From a virus: a stretch of 64,000 bases of DNA. The notes beneath the pieces are model-generated. The model was given only the letters and a program-made list of their open reading frames with translations, did not search any database and was not told the origin of the DNA. The translations under genes and the position numbers were made by a program. The stretch is from positions 62,001 through 126,000 of the IMG/VR virus record IMGVR_UViG_3300008954_003475. The stretch is one strand, 5' to 3'. The number at the start of each line of letters is the position of its first letter. The stretch's first letter is position 1. Shown here in pieces: positions 19,820 through 29,400 of the stretch.

Positions 19820-20757
19820 TTATTTATCCTTTGTTATATTAAATAATCTAGACATATCTTTCGGCATCCTCGTACTCCTAGCGTCTCTAGGCTTGTCTCC
19901 AGTATTACCTTGTAAATTAGTATTTTTATACTTACCCCGAATAGACTTAACCAATTCATCATTCTTTCTAAATTCTTCTTGAAGTATTTGTCTTTCGAAT
20001 TCTTCATCTGAAGCAAATCTGTCATCATCCTTAGAATCTCTAATATTTCTAATTTTTTGCACAGCTTCAGAATTCCAGAACGAAGCCAAATATTCAGCAA
20101 GATCTAGATTATATTCATATTTGTTTTTTTCATCTTCTTGCAACATTTGGGCGTACCAAAGCCATTGAGCTTCGCTGATATTCTCGAAACGCTCATCGTC
20201 AGAAGTGCAACTCCATGTCTTGCATAGAGCCCAGCGGAGCCTGCTGATTGGCTCCTCGGTTATACTTTTAAATCTTCTAAACCAATCTCTTCACTAGAGG
20301 CTGCTACAAGCTTTTCGTATATTTGATATACTCTTTCAACAACAACTGACTGCATGTTAAGAACAACATCCAACCTTCTCTCTGCAACGCCCTCTAACTC
20401 TTCATTTGCACAAAGATCTTCTAAAGGAACTCCATTTACCGACTCAATAACATAAGAAACAGTAACAGGCTTTATGTCTAGCAATCTATCTATCTGATCA
20501 AATTGCATCACTGTTTGCATAATTTCCTTTTGCTGCTTTGTAGATAATGTGGTTATAACAAATTTATATCCAACTATATCCACAACCTCATTTATCTTTC
20601 CTAAAAAAATTAAATTTTTCAAATCATCTAGACCGAGCATTGTTTCATTTGTTTCTTCTTTACGATTGTCGTCTACAACGGGCTCGATCTCTTCTAAGCT
20701 ATCTTCTTCATTACTTGTATCATTAGAACGACTAATCGTGGCGGTTCTCTTTGGCAT
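19820..20757 (-). CDS. Tail assembly chaperone fusion made by -1 frameshift (gpGT-like)
   Basis: After codon K164 (AAA at 20266-20268) of the short chaperone, a -1 slip gives a frame open without any stop to 19822, adding 148 residues for a 312-aa fusion. The added part begins SITEEPISRLRWALC and contains SEAQWLWYAQMLQED, a W/Y-rich motif typical of the second half of tail assembly chaperones. The only ATG-led ORF in this frame starts at 20146, inside this conserved part, and would lose 40 coding residues. The fusion therefore explains the sequence better than a free-standing gene. By analogy with lambda gpG/gpGT, the fusion should recruit tube subunits onto the tape measure encoded immediately downstream. 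Confidence 0.85.
20236..20272 (-). promoter_or_regulatory. Programmed -1 ribosomal frameshift signal
   Basis: Reading the minus strand, the 0-frame codons are GAT TTA AAA GTA TAA. They contain the heptamer T TTA AAA (20272-20266), which matches X XXY YYZ exactly and allows full re-pairing of both tRNAs on TTT AAA after a -1 slip. Ten nucleotides downstream begins a perfect 6-bp GC-rich hairpin, GGAGCC (20255-20250), loop AATCAGCA, GGCTCC (20241-20236). Slippery site, spacer and stem together form the standard signal of tail assembly chaperone genes. The 0-frame stop lies within the spacer at 20262-20260. Confidence 0.88.
20260..20757 (-). CDS. Tail assembly chaperone, short product (gpG-like)
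   Basis: This 165-aa protein has an acidic disordered N-terminus (residues 1-45). A compact domain follows (NLIFLGKINEVVDIVGYKFV, then a helical part with RLLDIKPVTVSYVIESVNGV), with the order and look of myovirus tail assembly chaperones. The ATG at 20757 is preceded by AAGGAGA with optimal spacing. The gene lies between tail tube and tape measure. Near its 3' end a slippery heptamer lets part of the ribosomes slip -1 and make the longer fusion annotated separately. Without the slip, translation ends two codons after the slippery lysine. A terminator upstream (20820-20844) separates it from the tube gene, so it may need its own promoter or limited read-through, consistent with lower expression than tube and sheath. 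Confidence 0.85.
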   Translation of the reverse strand: MPKRTATISRSNDTSNEEDSLEEIEPVVDDNRKEETNETMLGLDDLKNLIFLGKINEVVDIVGYKFVITTLSTKQQKEIMQTVMQFDQIDRLLDIKPVTVSYVIESVNGVPLEDLCANEELEGVAERRLDVVLNMQSVVVERVYQIYEKLVAASSEEIGLEDLKV

Positions 20758-20811
20758 TGAGTCTCCTTTCTTTAGTTATACTAAAAATGCTATATTATTT
20801 TACTTTATATA

Positions 20812-20844
20812 AACAAAAAACACCATCTTTTAAAAAGATGGTGT
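20812..20844 (-). terminator. Intrinsic terminator after the tail tube gene
   Basis: A perfect 12-bp inverted repeat (20820-20831 and 20833-20844, with one base between, so effectively a short AT loop) reads ACACCATCTTTT on either strand. On the minus strand it is followed by TTTTTGTTT. It lies 29 nt after the tail tube stop. It should end the abundant sheath-tube transcript before the weakly needed chaperone and tape measure genes. Confidence 0.8.
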
Positions 20845-20872
20845 CTTTATAATTTAATTTAATTTTTGTATA

Positions 20873-21508
20873 TCAACTATAAGCTGCCGAAATAAGACCC
20901 GGGAAGTCCAAGGGACCTCTGCGGTCGCCCATATCCGCAGCCTGCTCAACTGCATCCACATCGATCTTGGAGGCATCGACCTCTCTGCTGCCACCCACGC
21001 CTTGGCTGTTTGCAACCGGCTCGTGTGCTCGCTTGGAAGATATGAATTCACAATCAATACCAGCAGATTCTGCAATAGTATAATCAGAAGTTTGATAAGT
21101 CTTTGATAAATTATTGAACCAGCAATTATGATAAGTCGTTATAACCGCATCATCACCGTCTCCTGTAAACTTATCAATAACCACTATATCAAACGGCATT
21201 CTTTGAGCATGAATATTCTTAAAGCCTCTGGCAAAAGATTCAGGCAAAGATAAGCCATCAAATACAATTCTGTTAACCTGCAAAGAGAACTTTGCCGGAG
21301 ACTGAGGAACTAACTCTATTATGCCATCAGTTCCAACTTCCGAAATAGGCTTGTTAGATCTTGACTGAGTTTCTTGAAAAGACTGGATCGCGCCGACTGG
21401 CTCGCCATTGACATAAACAATAACCTGCGTTGATAGACCGGTTCTAGTCTTTGCGCCTGTAATTGTAGCGCTATCAAATAAAGTTGATGTATTTGGATAA
21501 TCTGCCAT
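20873..21508 (-). CDS. Tail tube protein
   Basis: This 211-aa protein has the size and look of contractile tail tube subunits. It begins with a short N-terminal arm, then strands with VIVYVNGEPVGAIQSFQETQ, RSNKPISEVGTDGIIELVPQ and KFSLQVNRIVFDGLSLPESF, then DIVVIDKF. This is the gp19/tube pattern of a chain addressing a common background strand, an interaction site and a beta-barrel sheet. It follows the sheath gene by 12 nt, as in most myoviruses, and is followed by a strong terminator, consistent with high expression. The last ~45 residues (after SSKRAHEPVANSQ) are polar and probably lie outside the barrel. Confidence 0.88.
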   Translation of the reverse strand: MADYPNTSTLFDSATITGAKTRTGLSTQVIVYVNGEPVGAIQSFQETQSRSNKPISEVGTDGIIELVPQSPAKFSLQVNRIVFDGLSLPESFARGFKNIHAQRMPFDIVVIDKFTGDGDDAVITTYHNCWFNNLSKTYQTSDYTIAESAGIDCEFISSKRAHEPVANSQGVGGSREVDASKIDVDAVEQAADMGDRRGPLDFPGLISAAYS

Positions 21509-21520
21509 TATTTTCTCCTA

Positions 21521-24500
21521 TTATATGACCCCAACTTCTATATCTATAAAGATGTAATTTATAGGATAAGCTGGAGAGAACTGTAAAAATACGTTAATCT
21601 GTCTTGGGTCAACCTTATCTTGTTCAACCCTAACATTCTTATACTGAGTGACCAACCCTTGAGCAATTAGTGCCGACATAATCGAACTAACCCTAGCTCC
21701 AACAAGGTTGTTTGTATCTCCGCTTTGTACTCCGCCTATAAATCCCTTAAGAGAGTTTCTCAAAACTCGTTTAACGGTGTCTCTAATGAAGATAATAGAG
21801 ATTTCTTCATCCTCAACAAATCCTGATTGACTTGTTGTTCTGCCTGCCAAAACCTTTCCGCCTCCGGTTACTGGCTCAACAACTGTTGCGCCGACGTTAC
21901 CAAGGCCATTTAAAATGACAGGTCTAAAAATCTTGTCTCTGGTTAATGCAAATCCAGATAATGTCTTGTATGTTAACGGAAGAGCTACATTCTGTCTTGC
22001 CGATAGCCACCCAGAAGCTGCTGCGGCCATATAAAACCCGTGTAGATTAACATTTGTTCCATTTACATTTCTAACAATCGTATCTGGGAACATATAAACA
22101 CATCTGTTGCTCGTATAGTTATCACTTAGCTTGAAGTTTACAAGGTCTTCCACATTATCATCAAGAACCTCTTCTGGATCATCTCCCTGAATTCCTTCAA
22201 GAATTCCGATATCTTCGACCGCAACCTCTTCTGTTCCGATTAAAGCAGCGGCTGAAACCCCCATTTGCGCTCCGATAAATGCCACCCTCTCCATCCTGTT
22301 TGCAACAGAACTCATGTTCTCACAGTGATTAACTGTTGCTCTAAAGATTGAAGAAATAGCCTGAGTTGGAAGAGGTACGATGATTTGAGCATCCGCAGCC
22401 TCAAGCGCCTCAAGCGCGTTAAACCAATTTGTATCAAAATAATCTGAATCATTTTCGTCTACATAAGAAATCTTAAGACCATCACCATCCTGAAGAACGC
22501 CGCTAGTTACAAGATCTTCATGAAGAAGAAGACAAGCATCATCAGGGGTGCTAGAAGGATCCTTGATGAAGAAGTTAATATCTTCATATTCAGCCGCAAG
22601 AGTTATAGCCTCACCATCGCTGGCCCTCACAACATATGCTTTTGAATCATCTGTTACTGCGCTTATTGTAAGCTCGACCTCATCAACTCCATCATTATCC
22701 AGCCCCAGCGCTCCAGAAACCTGCTCTTTACTTGTTAAAGCCGTTCTGCTATCCCAAGCTTCTCCGGCATTTTCCATGCTTGTAACGACAATTGTCATCC
22801 CAACATGTTCTCCGTCAAAATCAAATTCTGGAGTTGTGAAGTAAAATCCATCATCATCTTCGGCAATTTCGCCTTCGATTCCATTTCCAACAATGTCCTC
22901 ATCTATATTTACAACCGTATATGAGAAAGCATTATCAGAACTTCCTATCCAATTATATTGCTGGATATCTGATTCAAGCTGAGAGTTATAAAAGTCTACT
23001 TTATTCGGGAAAACCTGTGTTTCTTCGCCATCTCTTACAATAAAAATGTTAACCCTAGAGTCTGCATCAGGTCGGCCATTTCTAAGGCCTGTAATTGGTC
23101 TTGAGATAACGAACCTAAGATCATCTACTTCGCAACCAGATCCACAATCTGGAAATCCACCGACTCCCAAAGAATCTCTTTCTTCTAATAGAGTTGCGGT
23201 TGTTCTTCTTGGGATTGCAGGCTTGCATTGAAGCGCAAGAATTGCTGGCGCCCCATTCTCCATGGCCATCTGTGACCCAAGAGAAAGAGTGTTGTCTTCG
23301 CTTGGGTTTCCGTGCTTCGTAAATAATGAATTAGCACCTGTAAAAAACTCTGGATCATTAAGATCACCTTCGAAAACATATTTTGCCTCTAAGTTATCGC
23401 CCAAAGCTAAAGCTCTTGAGTTTACATCAATATAGAACTTATCCCCCACCTCGAATGGAACCGCACCCTCTTCTATTCCTAATAGTAAAATTCCATTATT
23501 TTCTAACATATGGAATGTAAGGCCTGTGTCTGATAAACCACCGGTACCCTCTAAGTCTGGAAGGCCTGTACTTTCATCGTCAAGAGCATGAAGTCTAAGC
23601 CTTCTGGTTGAAGTAATTGCGCTAACAGTATACCTGCCTCCATTGGAGTTCGTTCCTGCGCACATCACCACAGTCTTTCCTACATCGCCGCTTGTAAAGC
23701 TGCCCTCAGTAGTTGGCGCTCCAGTTGTAGTATTGTGAAGAACATCCTCATCATCTATCAACAGGTTTGTCGCCCGGATCTCCCAATCCATATCAGTCCA
23801 ATCGGCGGGGCCAAGACTGTCTGTAGTAAGAGTTATTGTTGTGTCTGTTCCATCATATTCTAAATCTTCTATTTCATATCCTGCATAACCATCTATGCAT
23901 AAAAAGTCTCCCGCCATGGCCTGACCCTGAGTAACAATATCGGCACCAGCAACAACAAAAGTATCAGTCGTAGATTCTGTTTCATCCCCACTCTTTAGAG
24001 TTGCAGAGCCCTGGGGGAATGCAAGTCCGGAGACATCTCCGTAAGCTACAACAAACCCATCTGTGCATTCGTCTGAAGTTCCAGAGATTGCTCCATCTCC
24101 ACTGGTGTAATATGAACTGTGAAAGGCCATCGGGCTTCCTGCGGAATCATAAATCTGTCCAGATTCAGACCCTGTAACGCTAAACGTGGCCAGCCCAGGA
24201 ATGGGATCGCCATTTGAATCTCTTACGACACTTACGCATCTTACGGTCCACCTCTCTGCCGGAGCAGAGTCATCAAGTACATCCAGGGTAATAAACGGAT
24301 CACAACTTGCATCTTCAATGATTGTTCCCGTTCCTATATTCATACTTGCTGCAGAATATCCCTTTCCGTCCTGATCGCCAATAGAGGCTCCCTGCAGCTC
24401 AATGCATCCTGTTGCAGGATCTAATCTAAAGTCAAAGGCTGAATCAAAACCATTTGCATCAATCTCATCTTCCTTTCCAAAAAGAAGAGTTCCGTTTAAT

Positions 24501-24763
24501 CGAAGCTCTGTTCTTCCGCTAACGACAGGAATGTTTTGAAGCTCAAAAAAGCGCCCATCACCGCTACCGGTGGGGCTGCAATCTGCCGCTCCATCCTCTC
24601 CGCCGCCTGCTGCGGCCTGAACAATGGTCTCCTCCCTGAGGCCTTCGCCCATAACACAAACTATTCTTATTCCGCCTGGGATAGAGACCCCACGGGAAAG
24701 AACCCTATCTCTTGCAAATGCTCCAGGCTGAATGAAACCTGAAATGCCGGGTATATTAGCCAT
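21521..24763 (-). CDS. Tail sheath protein, enlarged (1080 aa)
   Basis: The N-terminus (IPGISGFIQPGAFARDRVLS) and especially the last ~250 residues (YKTLSGFALTRDKIFRPVIL, then a helix-strand part with FIRDTVKRVLRNSLKGFIGG and INVFLQFSPAYPINYIFIDI) match the conserved core of contractile sheath proteins. Family members usually have about 400-700 residues, so about 400-600 residues between the two core parts are extra. They are acidic, beta-rich and repetitive in character (many DDE, TTD and GDxG runs) and probably decorate the tail surface. GGAGG lies six bases before the ATG at 24763. The tube gene follows at 12 nt. Confidence is high for sheath, low for the role of the inserts. Confidence 0.9.
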   Translation of the reverse strand: MANIPGISGFIQPGAFARDRVLSRGVSIPGGIRIVCVMGEGLREETIVQAAAGGGEDGAADCSPTGSGDGRFFELQNIPVVSGRTELRLNGTLLFGKEDEIDANGFDSAFDFRLDPATGCIELQGASIGDQDGKGYSAASMNIGTGTIIEDASCDPFITLDVLDDSAPAERWTVRCVSVVRDSNGDPIPGLATFSVTGSESGQIYDSAGSPMAFHSSYYTSGDGAISGTSDECTDGFVVAYGDVSGLAFPQGSATLKSGDETESTTDTFVVAGADIVTQGQAMAGDFLCIDGYAGYEIEDLEYDGTDTTITLTTDSLGPADWTDMDWEIRATNLLIDDEDVLHNTTTGAPTTEGSFTSGDVGKTVVMCAGTNSNGGRYTVSAITSTRRLRLHALDDESTGLPDLEGTGGLSDTGLTFHMLENNGILLLGIEEGAVPFEVGDKFYIDVNSRALALGDNLEAKYVFEGDLNDPEFFTGANSLFTKHGNPSEDNTLSLGSQMAMENGAPAILALQCKPAIPRRTTATLLEERDSLGVGGFPDCGSGCEVDDLRFVISRPITGLRNGRPDADSRVNIFIVRDGEETQVFPNKVDFYNSQLESDIQQYNWIGSSDNAFSYTVVNIDEDIVGNGIEGEIAEDDDGFYFTTPEFDFDGEHVGMTIVVTSMENAGEAWDSRTALTSKEQVSGALGLDNDGVDEVELTISAVTDDSKAYVVRASDGEAITLAAEYEDINFFIKDPSSTPDDACLLLHEDLVTSGVLQDGDGLKISYVDENDSDYFDTNWFNALEALEAADAQIIVPLPTQAISSIFRATVNHCENMSSVANRMERVAFIGAQMGVSAAALIGTEEVAVEDIGILEGIQGDDPEEVLDDNVEDLVNFKLSDNYTSNRCVYMFPDTIVRNVNGTNVNLHGFYMAAAASGWLSARQNVALPLTYKTLSGFALTRDKIFRPVILNGLGNVGATVVEPVTGGGKVLAGRTTSQSGFVEDEEISIIFIRDTVKRVLRNSLKGFIGGVQSGDTNNLVGARVSSIMSALIAQGLVTQYKNVRVEQDKVDPRQINVFLQFSPAYPINYIFIDIEVGVI

Positions 24764-24835
24764 TTATAAATCCTCCACGCTTGCGATAACTCACCAAATT
24801 ATTTATTATTAGTAGTTTCATTTTTCTATAATCTT

Positions 24836-25645
24836 TTAAAAAATTTCTGTTAATTCAATGATATCATCGAACCTACTAGACAGAACATCTGCCTCAGTTT
24901 TAACTCCTGGAATTGGATGCCACGTCGGCTGAATACTAAATGCTATTTTTTCAACAACATTTTCAATCGGAATCTCAACCCTCCACTCGGAAAAAGTACT
25001 TAAACTAATGCTTGTGTTATATACATAGTCATTAGCATACGGCTCCGCTGCTTCTGCGCCAATTCTTAATTGACTTACAAATAAACCATTTGCCCTTAGC
25101 TCATTCCATAGCACATACTGTATTGCCATTGAAACTATATCAACCAATTCTTCCAATTCACTTTGACTTTCAGAATGAATTCCCAATTCGAAACCTAACT
25201 CCCAACGTCCTGCGTAAACCCTATGAGTGGGAGTGCTAACAAGCCTTCTTGCGCCATAATCCGTCTCTACCATATCGGTTCTATACTTATAAGTCATATT
25301 TTGATTAAAAGACACTGGCTTATAAGATCCGCCGCTTGACTTTACAACAATTGCTGGAAAAAACTTAACTTCATATCTGTATGCATCACTTATCAATATT
25401 TTAGTGGTAAACTCTGAGTCTACATCAATGCCTGTTTGGTCTGGAGTCAAAGGATAACCATATTCATCATCTCGATATGTAAAGATGGAATCATTTCTAA
25501 AGACATTTCTCAAACCATCAATCAATAATGTTTTAGGATGTACTATTGCTGTTTGCTGAACAATATAGTTATCAGTGAAAAAACTTGAATAAACAACATG
25601 ATCGCCATTAAGGCCAGATCCTGGTAAATTCTGTTCGTCAATCAT
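24836..25645 (-). CDS. Probable tail terminator / neck protein
   Basis: This 269-aa protein is encoded directly upstream of the sheath. It reads as an alpha/beta protein with an N-terminal beta part (VVYSSFFTDNYIVQQTAIVH), a middle helix (SESQSELEELVDIVSMAIQY) and a final strand pattern (YNTSISLSTFSEWRVEIPIE). The family is not certain. Tail terminator and completion proteins occupy this position in many myoviruses and often have a comparable middle helix, so I infer that role from place and shape. The ATG overlaps the stop of the previous gene by 4 nt (ATGA type), which implies translational coupling. Confidence 0.5.
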   Translation of the reverse strand: MIDEQNLPGSGLNGDHVVYSSFFTDNYIVQQTAIVHPKTLLIDGLRNVFRNDSIFTYRDDEYGYPLTPDQTGIDVDSEFTTKILISDAYRYEVKFFPAIVVKSSGGSYKPVSFNQNMTYKYRTDMVETDYGARRLVSTPTHRVYAGRWELGFELGIHSESQSELEELVDIVSMAIQYVLWNELRANGLFVSQLRIGAEAAEPYANDYVYNTSISLSTFSEWRVEIPIENVVEKIAFSIQPTWHPIPGVKTEADVLSSRFDDIIELTEIF

Positions 25646-25989
25646 TTCTTATAATCCCTAAACTGTAACGGTAAATATTTCAAGTCTTCGATACTGGAGG
25701 CTTGTTCACAAAAATGTTTAATCTCTCTAACATACTTATCTAACTTTTCTTTATTTTTTAAATCATCAGCATCGAGTATAATAGTTTTTTTGAACATTAA
25801 CTCTGTAACAATCTCACCATTATTAGCATCTAAATTACCAGAAACCATCTCTATAGAATTATTGTCAGAAACGATATTAACGCTTCGACTCATTTCTTTC
25901 TTAAGAAAATCAGATAGATTTTGAATCGTTCGTTCTAGAATATTATTCTTTCTTCTTTTTTTACTAAAAATTTTAACAGCAAACATCAC
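25642..25989 (-). CDS. Small conserved-position protein of unknown function
   Basis: This 115-aa protein is basic at the N-terminus (KIFSKKRRKNNILERTIQNL) and helical. It has a central beta hairpin (IEMVSGNLDANNGEIVTELM) and a helical C-terminus with one cysteine. It overlaps both neighbours by 4 nt, so it is translated as part of the neck/tail operon. There are two consecutive ATG codons at the start (25989 and 25986). I recognise no family. A small neck or head-tail joining protein is plausible from position alone. Confidence 0.7.
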   Translation of the reverse strand: MMFAVKIFSKKRRKNNILERTIQNLSDFLKKEMSRSVNIVSDNNSIEMVSGNLDANNGEIVTELMFKKTIILDADDLKNKEKLDKYVREIKHFCEQASSIEDLKYLPLQFRDYKK

Positions 25990-26465
25990 CTTACCTCGTA
26001 GTCAGAAATATCATCAGCCAAATCTATCACTATGTTTATTGGCTTGAATTTCTTATGAATATATTCTACTCCGTATTTTCCCGAAGGCAATCTTACTTCC
26101 CAATATCCGTCACTATTGGTTTTTGCATTTTTAACAAGCTTGTTATTTCCATCGTAAACATTAACTATAACATCATAAATTGGAACCTTGGACTTGTTAA
26201 CAATAAATCCATGTGTTTTTATATTTCCCAAAACTAATCTATCAACCTTTTGCTGTTTTTGTGTAGGCCGATTTGAAGAAGGCTCCTTAATTACGGGAGA
26301 AGCAGTCACTGCTGCGGCTGCATTTTTATTAAGTTTTGAAACTTTATTGCTTAAGAGTTTTACATTATCATCTACAACCTGCACTCGTTTATCAAGGGTT
26401 TCCAATTTATCTAAAATTTCATAAATAGCATCTATGGCCGATTGTTCTTTTGTCTTAGACATCAC
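25986..26465 (-). CDS. Coiled-coil protein with C-terminal carboxypeptidase-regulatory-like (Ig-like) domain
   Basis: This protein has 159 aa. Residues 1-45 form a predicted coiled coil (IDAIYEILDKLETLDKRVQV). A Pro/Ala/Ser linker follows, then residues ~85-159 contain VDRLVLGNIKTHGFIVNKSK, IYDVIVNVYDGNNKLVKNAK and TNSDGYWEVRLPSGKYGVEY. That second part matches the 'transthyretin-like / CarboxypepD_reg' beta-sandwich pattern (TNSDGYWEVRLPSGKY is the telltale turn). Such domains are common adhesion modules on phage virions. It sits between the giant adhesin genes and the neck genes, so it may join a fibre to the tail. The start uses the first of two ATGs. Confidence 0.65.
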   Translation of the reverse strand: MMSKTKEQSAIDAIYEILDKLETLDKRVQVVDDNVKLLSNKVSKLNKNAAAAVTASPVIKEPSSNRPTQKQQKVDRLVLGNIKTHGFIVNKSKVPIYDVIVNVYDGNNKLVKNAKTNSDGYWEVRLPSGKYGVEYIHKKFKPINIVIDLADDISDYEVR

Positions 26466-26470
26466 TCCTC

Positions 26471-29400
26471 CTAGTAATCATCATCTGATACGTTATTCGC
26501 CTCTACGTACCCATAGAATGTAGAGTTGTTCAGTCCAGACTCAGCCCCAATACCATAAGGGCCAGTCGTTTGGTCTGTTACATTTATTGAAATGTTTCCA
26601 TTTATAATAACATTATTAACGTAGCTGCCGCCATCCCAATAAATAGCCCCGTCGCCCCAGCCTATAGAATCAAAAAAACAATCTTTTACAATCAAATTGC
26701 CGAAATATAGCCCAGAACCACGGCCCTGCCTAACAGCCCACTCCCATGGCTCAGCGTCATTTACACTAGTCCGTGTTCCATTGTCAATTCCTATACAATT
26801 TATTTTAGAAAGCCTAAAAGTAGCCTCTGGAGAGCTGGTTGAGCTTCCAGTGCTAGATATTTCTTGAGCTACTTCAACAATAGAGCCTCGGTCTGTAAAG
26901 GATTCATGCTGTTTATATGTAAAACTTTCAAGCGTTACTCCATAAACTATATCCTCAGAAGAAGATCTGTTTCCGGGCTCTCCTCCTCCTATATAAATTA
27001 ACACACTTTGATCAGCAGAACTTCCACCGACCAGCAGCTCTCCGCTTCGCTGTATTATAGTGTTTGGCCCAGCGCCGCTAAGTATCAAGTCAAAATCAAT
27101 AATAATTGTTTCAGAAACATTATATGTCCCTTCTTTTAGAAAAATATTTGGGGTTCCCATTTTTGGAAATAATTTTGAAAACATTCTCGCATAATCTACG
27201 GCAGCCTTAATATCTGTAAAGTGTCCAAACCTTTGATCATTGGCAACCGTTATATCACCAATAAGCTTATGGTCAATATGATCTATAAACAATCTAAGAT
27301 CTGTTACCGTTGTTGTCTCCCCAGAAGTATCTACTTCCACATAAGCAAGATTTGCTACGGCCTGACCCGCAAATGGCGACACATACTCTGCACCAGCACC
27401 TGCTCGATCAACCTCGTTTTCAACAATAATACATCCACTTCCATCCAAAGCTATATAAAAATTATCTGTATCATTATAATCCTCAACACCCCCATCGTAT
27501 TTGTAAACAAGATCTGTAACTCCCAAGTATTCAAACCTTACACCGTTTACTACTGCAACTCCTGGGTTTATAGTTATCTTGCATGTACTGCTATCCACAT
27601 ATGTAATGCTATCTATATCTGTAGCTCGAATTACTCCGCTTGTTCTTAATTCATTTCTTGGACCCTGTATGTATCTTTCAAGAAATGCTTCTCCAATGAT
27701 TGTATCATCAACAGTTCCTGTGATTCTTTTGTTCCTTACAGTCGGAACTGCTCCACCGGTTTCAGATGCAGATCCTAAAATAAATCCAAAATCAGCCGAA
27801 TAAACCCCTCTGCACAAATGCAACACGCTACTTGGAAGATCATCATAGCCTATTAACACCGATGTCTGTTCTGAAAGTGGCGGGCCTGATGCTAAAACCT
27901 CCAAAACTATATACGACATCTTATCTCTGGAAAAAACCTTATATTCTCCGGTTGCACCCACAAAGGTCTCCTCCCCCTCACTCCCCGGCGTCACATCATA
28001 AGGGGGCGTTGTAGACTCTCCAACCGTGGTTCCCAAATAAGCCATACCATCGGTTGTTACTGTTACAACATAAATATCATCCGCTTGAATAAAGCCTCCT
28101 GACACATCTGAAACAATGGCATAAAATCCGGCTGTTTCAATATGCCTTACAGTGTCTAGTTTCTTTTTATAAAAAATATCTTTATTTTGATCAACGAATA
28201 CATCAAACATAATAAGACCATCGGTCTCAAGAAACTCCATCTCTCCGATTGGGGCTGTACACCTTATTACAAAAACTGAAGAATCATCCGAAATCTCCCC
28301 TTGTAATGCTGGAGTTCCAGATGTAGGATCCAATATTATTGTATTTGCAGATACATTACGAATTCTGAAAGTACCATCGTCTCCAGATTCTGTAGAGCCG
28401 TCAATTACACATAAATCACCAGTTCTAATATCATCTGCTATAAAGTCTGTAGATACAGAGCTCAAATACATTGTTCCTGCAGCAATAAGTATAGAGTCAT
28501 CTCCATACTTCTTTATCTTTCCAAAATCTTCTAAAAGTCTTCCATTAATATGATAAGCGTTTCCCCCAGAGCCTTCAACCTCTCTGTCCAAAAGATATGA
28601 TAGCCCCAAGACTTCTGCCGCATCAGTTGTTGCTGCGACCAATTTGATTGTTCTGTTTTTAGAATCTTCTGCAAAGCTTGGCAAAACGTGCGTAATTGCC
28701 AACTCATAACATCTTAATGATCTTATCTTATATGCAAAAATGTTTAAGTTATTAGCTACAGCATAATCATTTATTTTAAAAACAATTGTATCAAGATTTT
28801 GAATATCAAAGTCTTCATCATAAACTGTTATCTCAACTGTATCTCCTCCGTCTATTTCCAAGGCAATCATATCAGCCACGCCATCTTCAAGACTCGTTGG
28901 CTTTATTCCGGACGATATAATTGTTGCTGCATTCGGAAGGGCCACTTGAACATCTGGCGTATTAGATTTATCGTATCTAGGTCTAACGCTACAGTTTAAT
29001 CCATTCTCATTATAATTTACAAATTGATTTTTAGTTATCTTAGCCGTCGTTCCTTCTTCAATCTCATTTACTGGACCGCCAAATATCATTACATAATCTA
29101 CATCACCTTCGTCGGTCAATGCTACAGATGCAATTAAATATTCTGTATTATCTTCTTCAAACGAAGAATCTACAACGGAAAGTATATCAAAAGGCTTTGG
29201 GGCGGTCGTTGGTGTTGGCGGGGTTGAAAAAGATACTTTAGATGTGCTTTTATCATTTGGACCATCATAAATTATTTCGCTGGCCTCTGTCAGCAGCGTG
29301 CCTATCTCATTCCCCTCCCAGGCATTATAGGAAGAACCCGTTCTTATTATTCCATTCGAATTGAAGTTAAGATTTGAATTTCTGAGCCCCTCTCCTTCCA

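Noticed and set aside
19834-20146. ATG-led separate gene at 20146 downstream of the chaperone
   Set aside because: The conserved part of the frame begins upstream of this ATG, there is no good start signal, and a canonical frameshift site joins it to the upstream gene.
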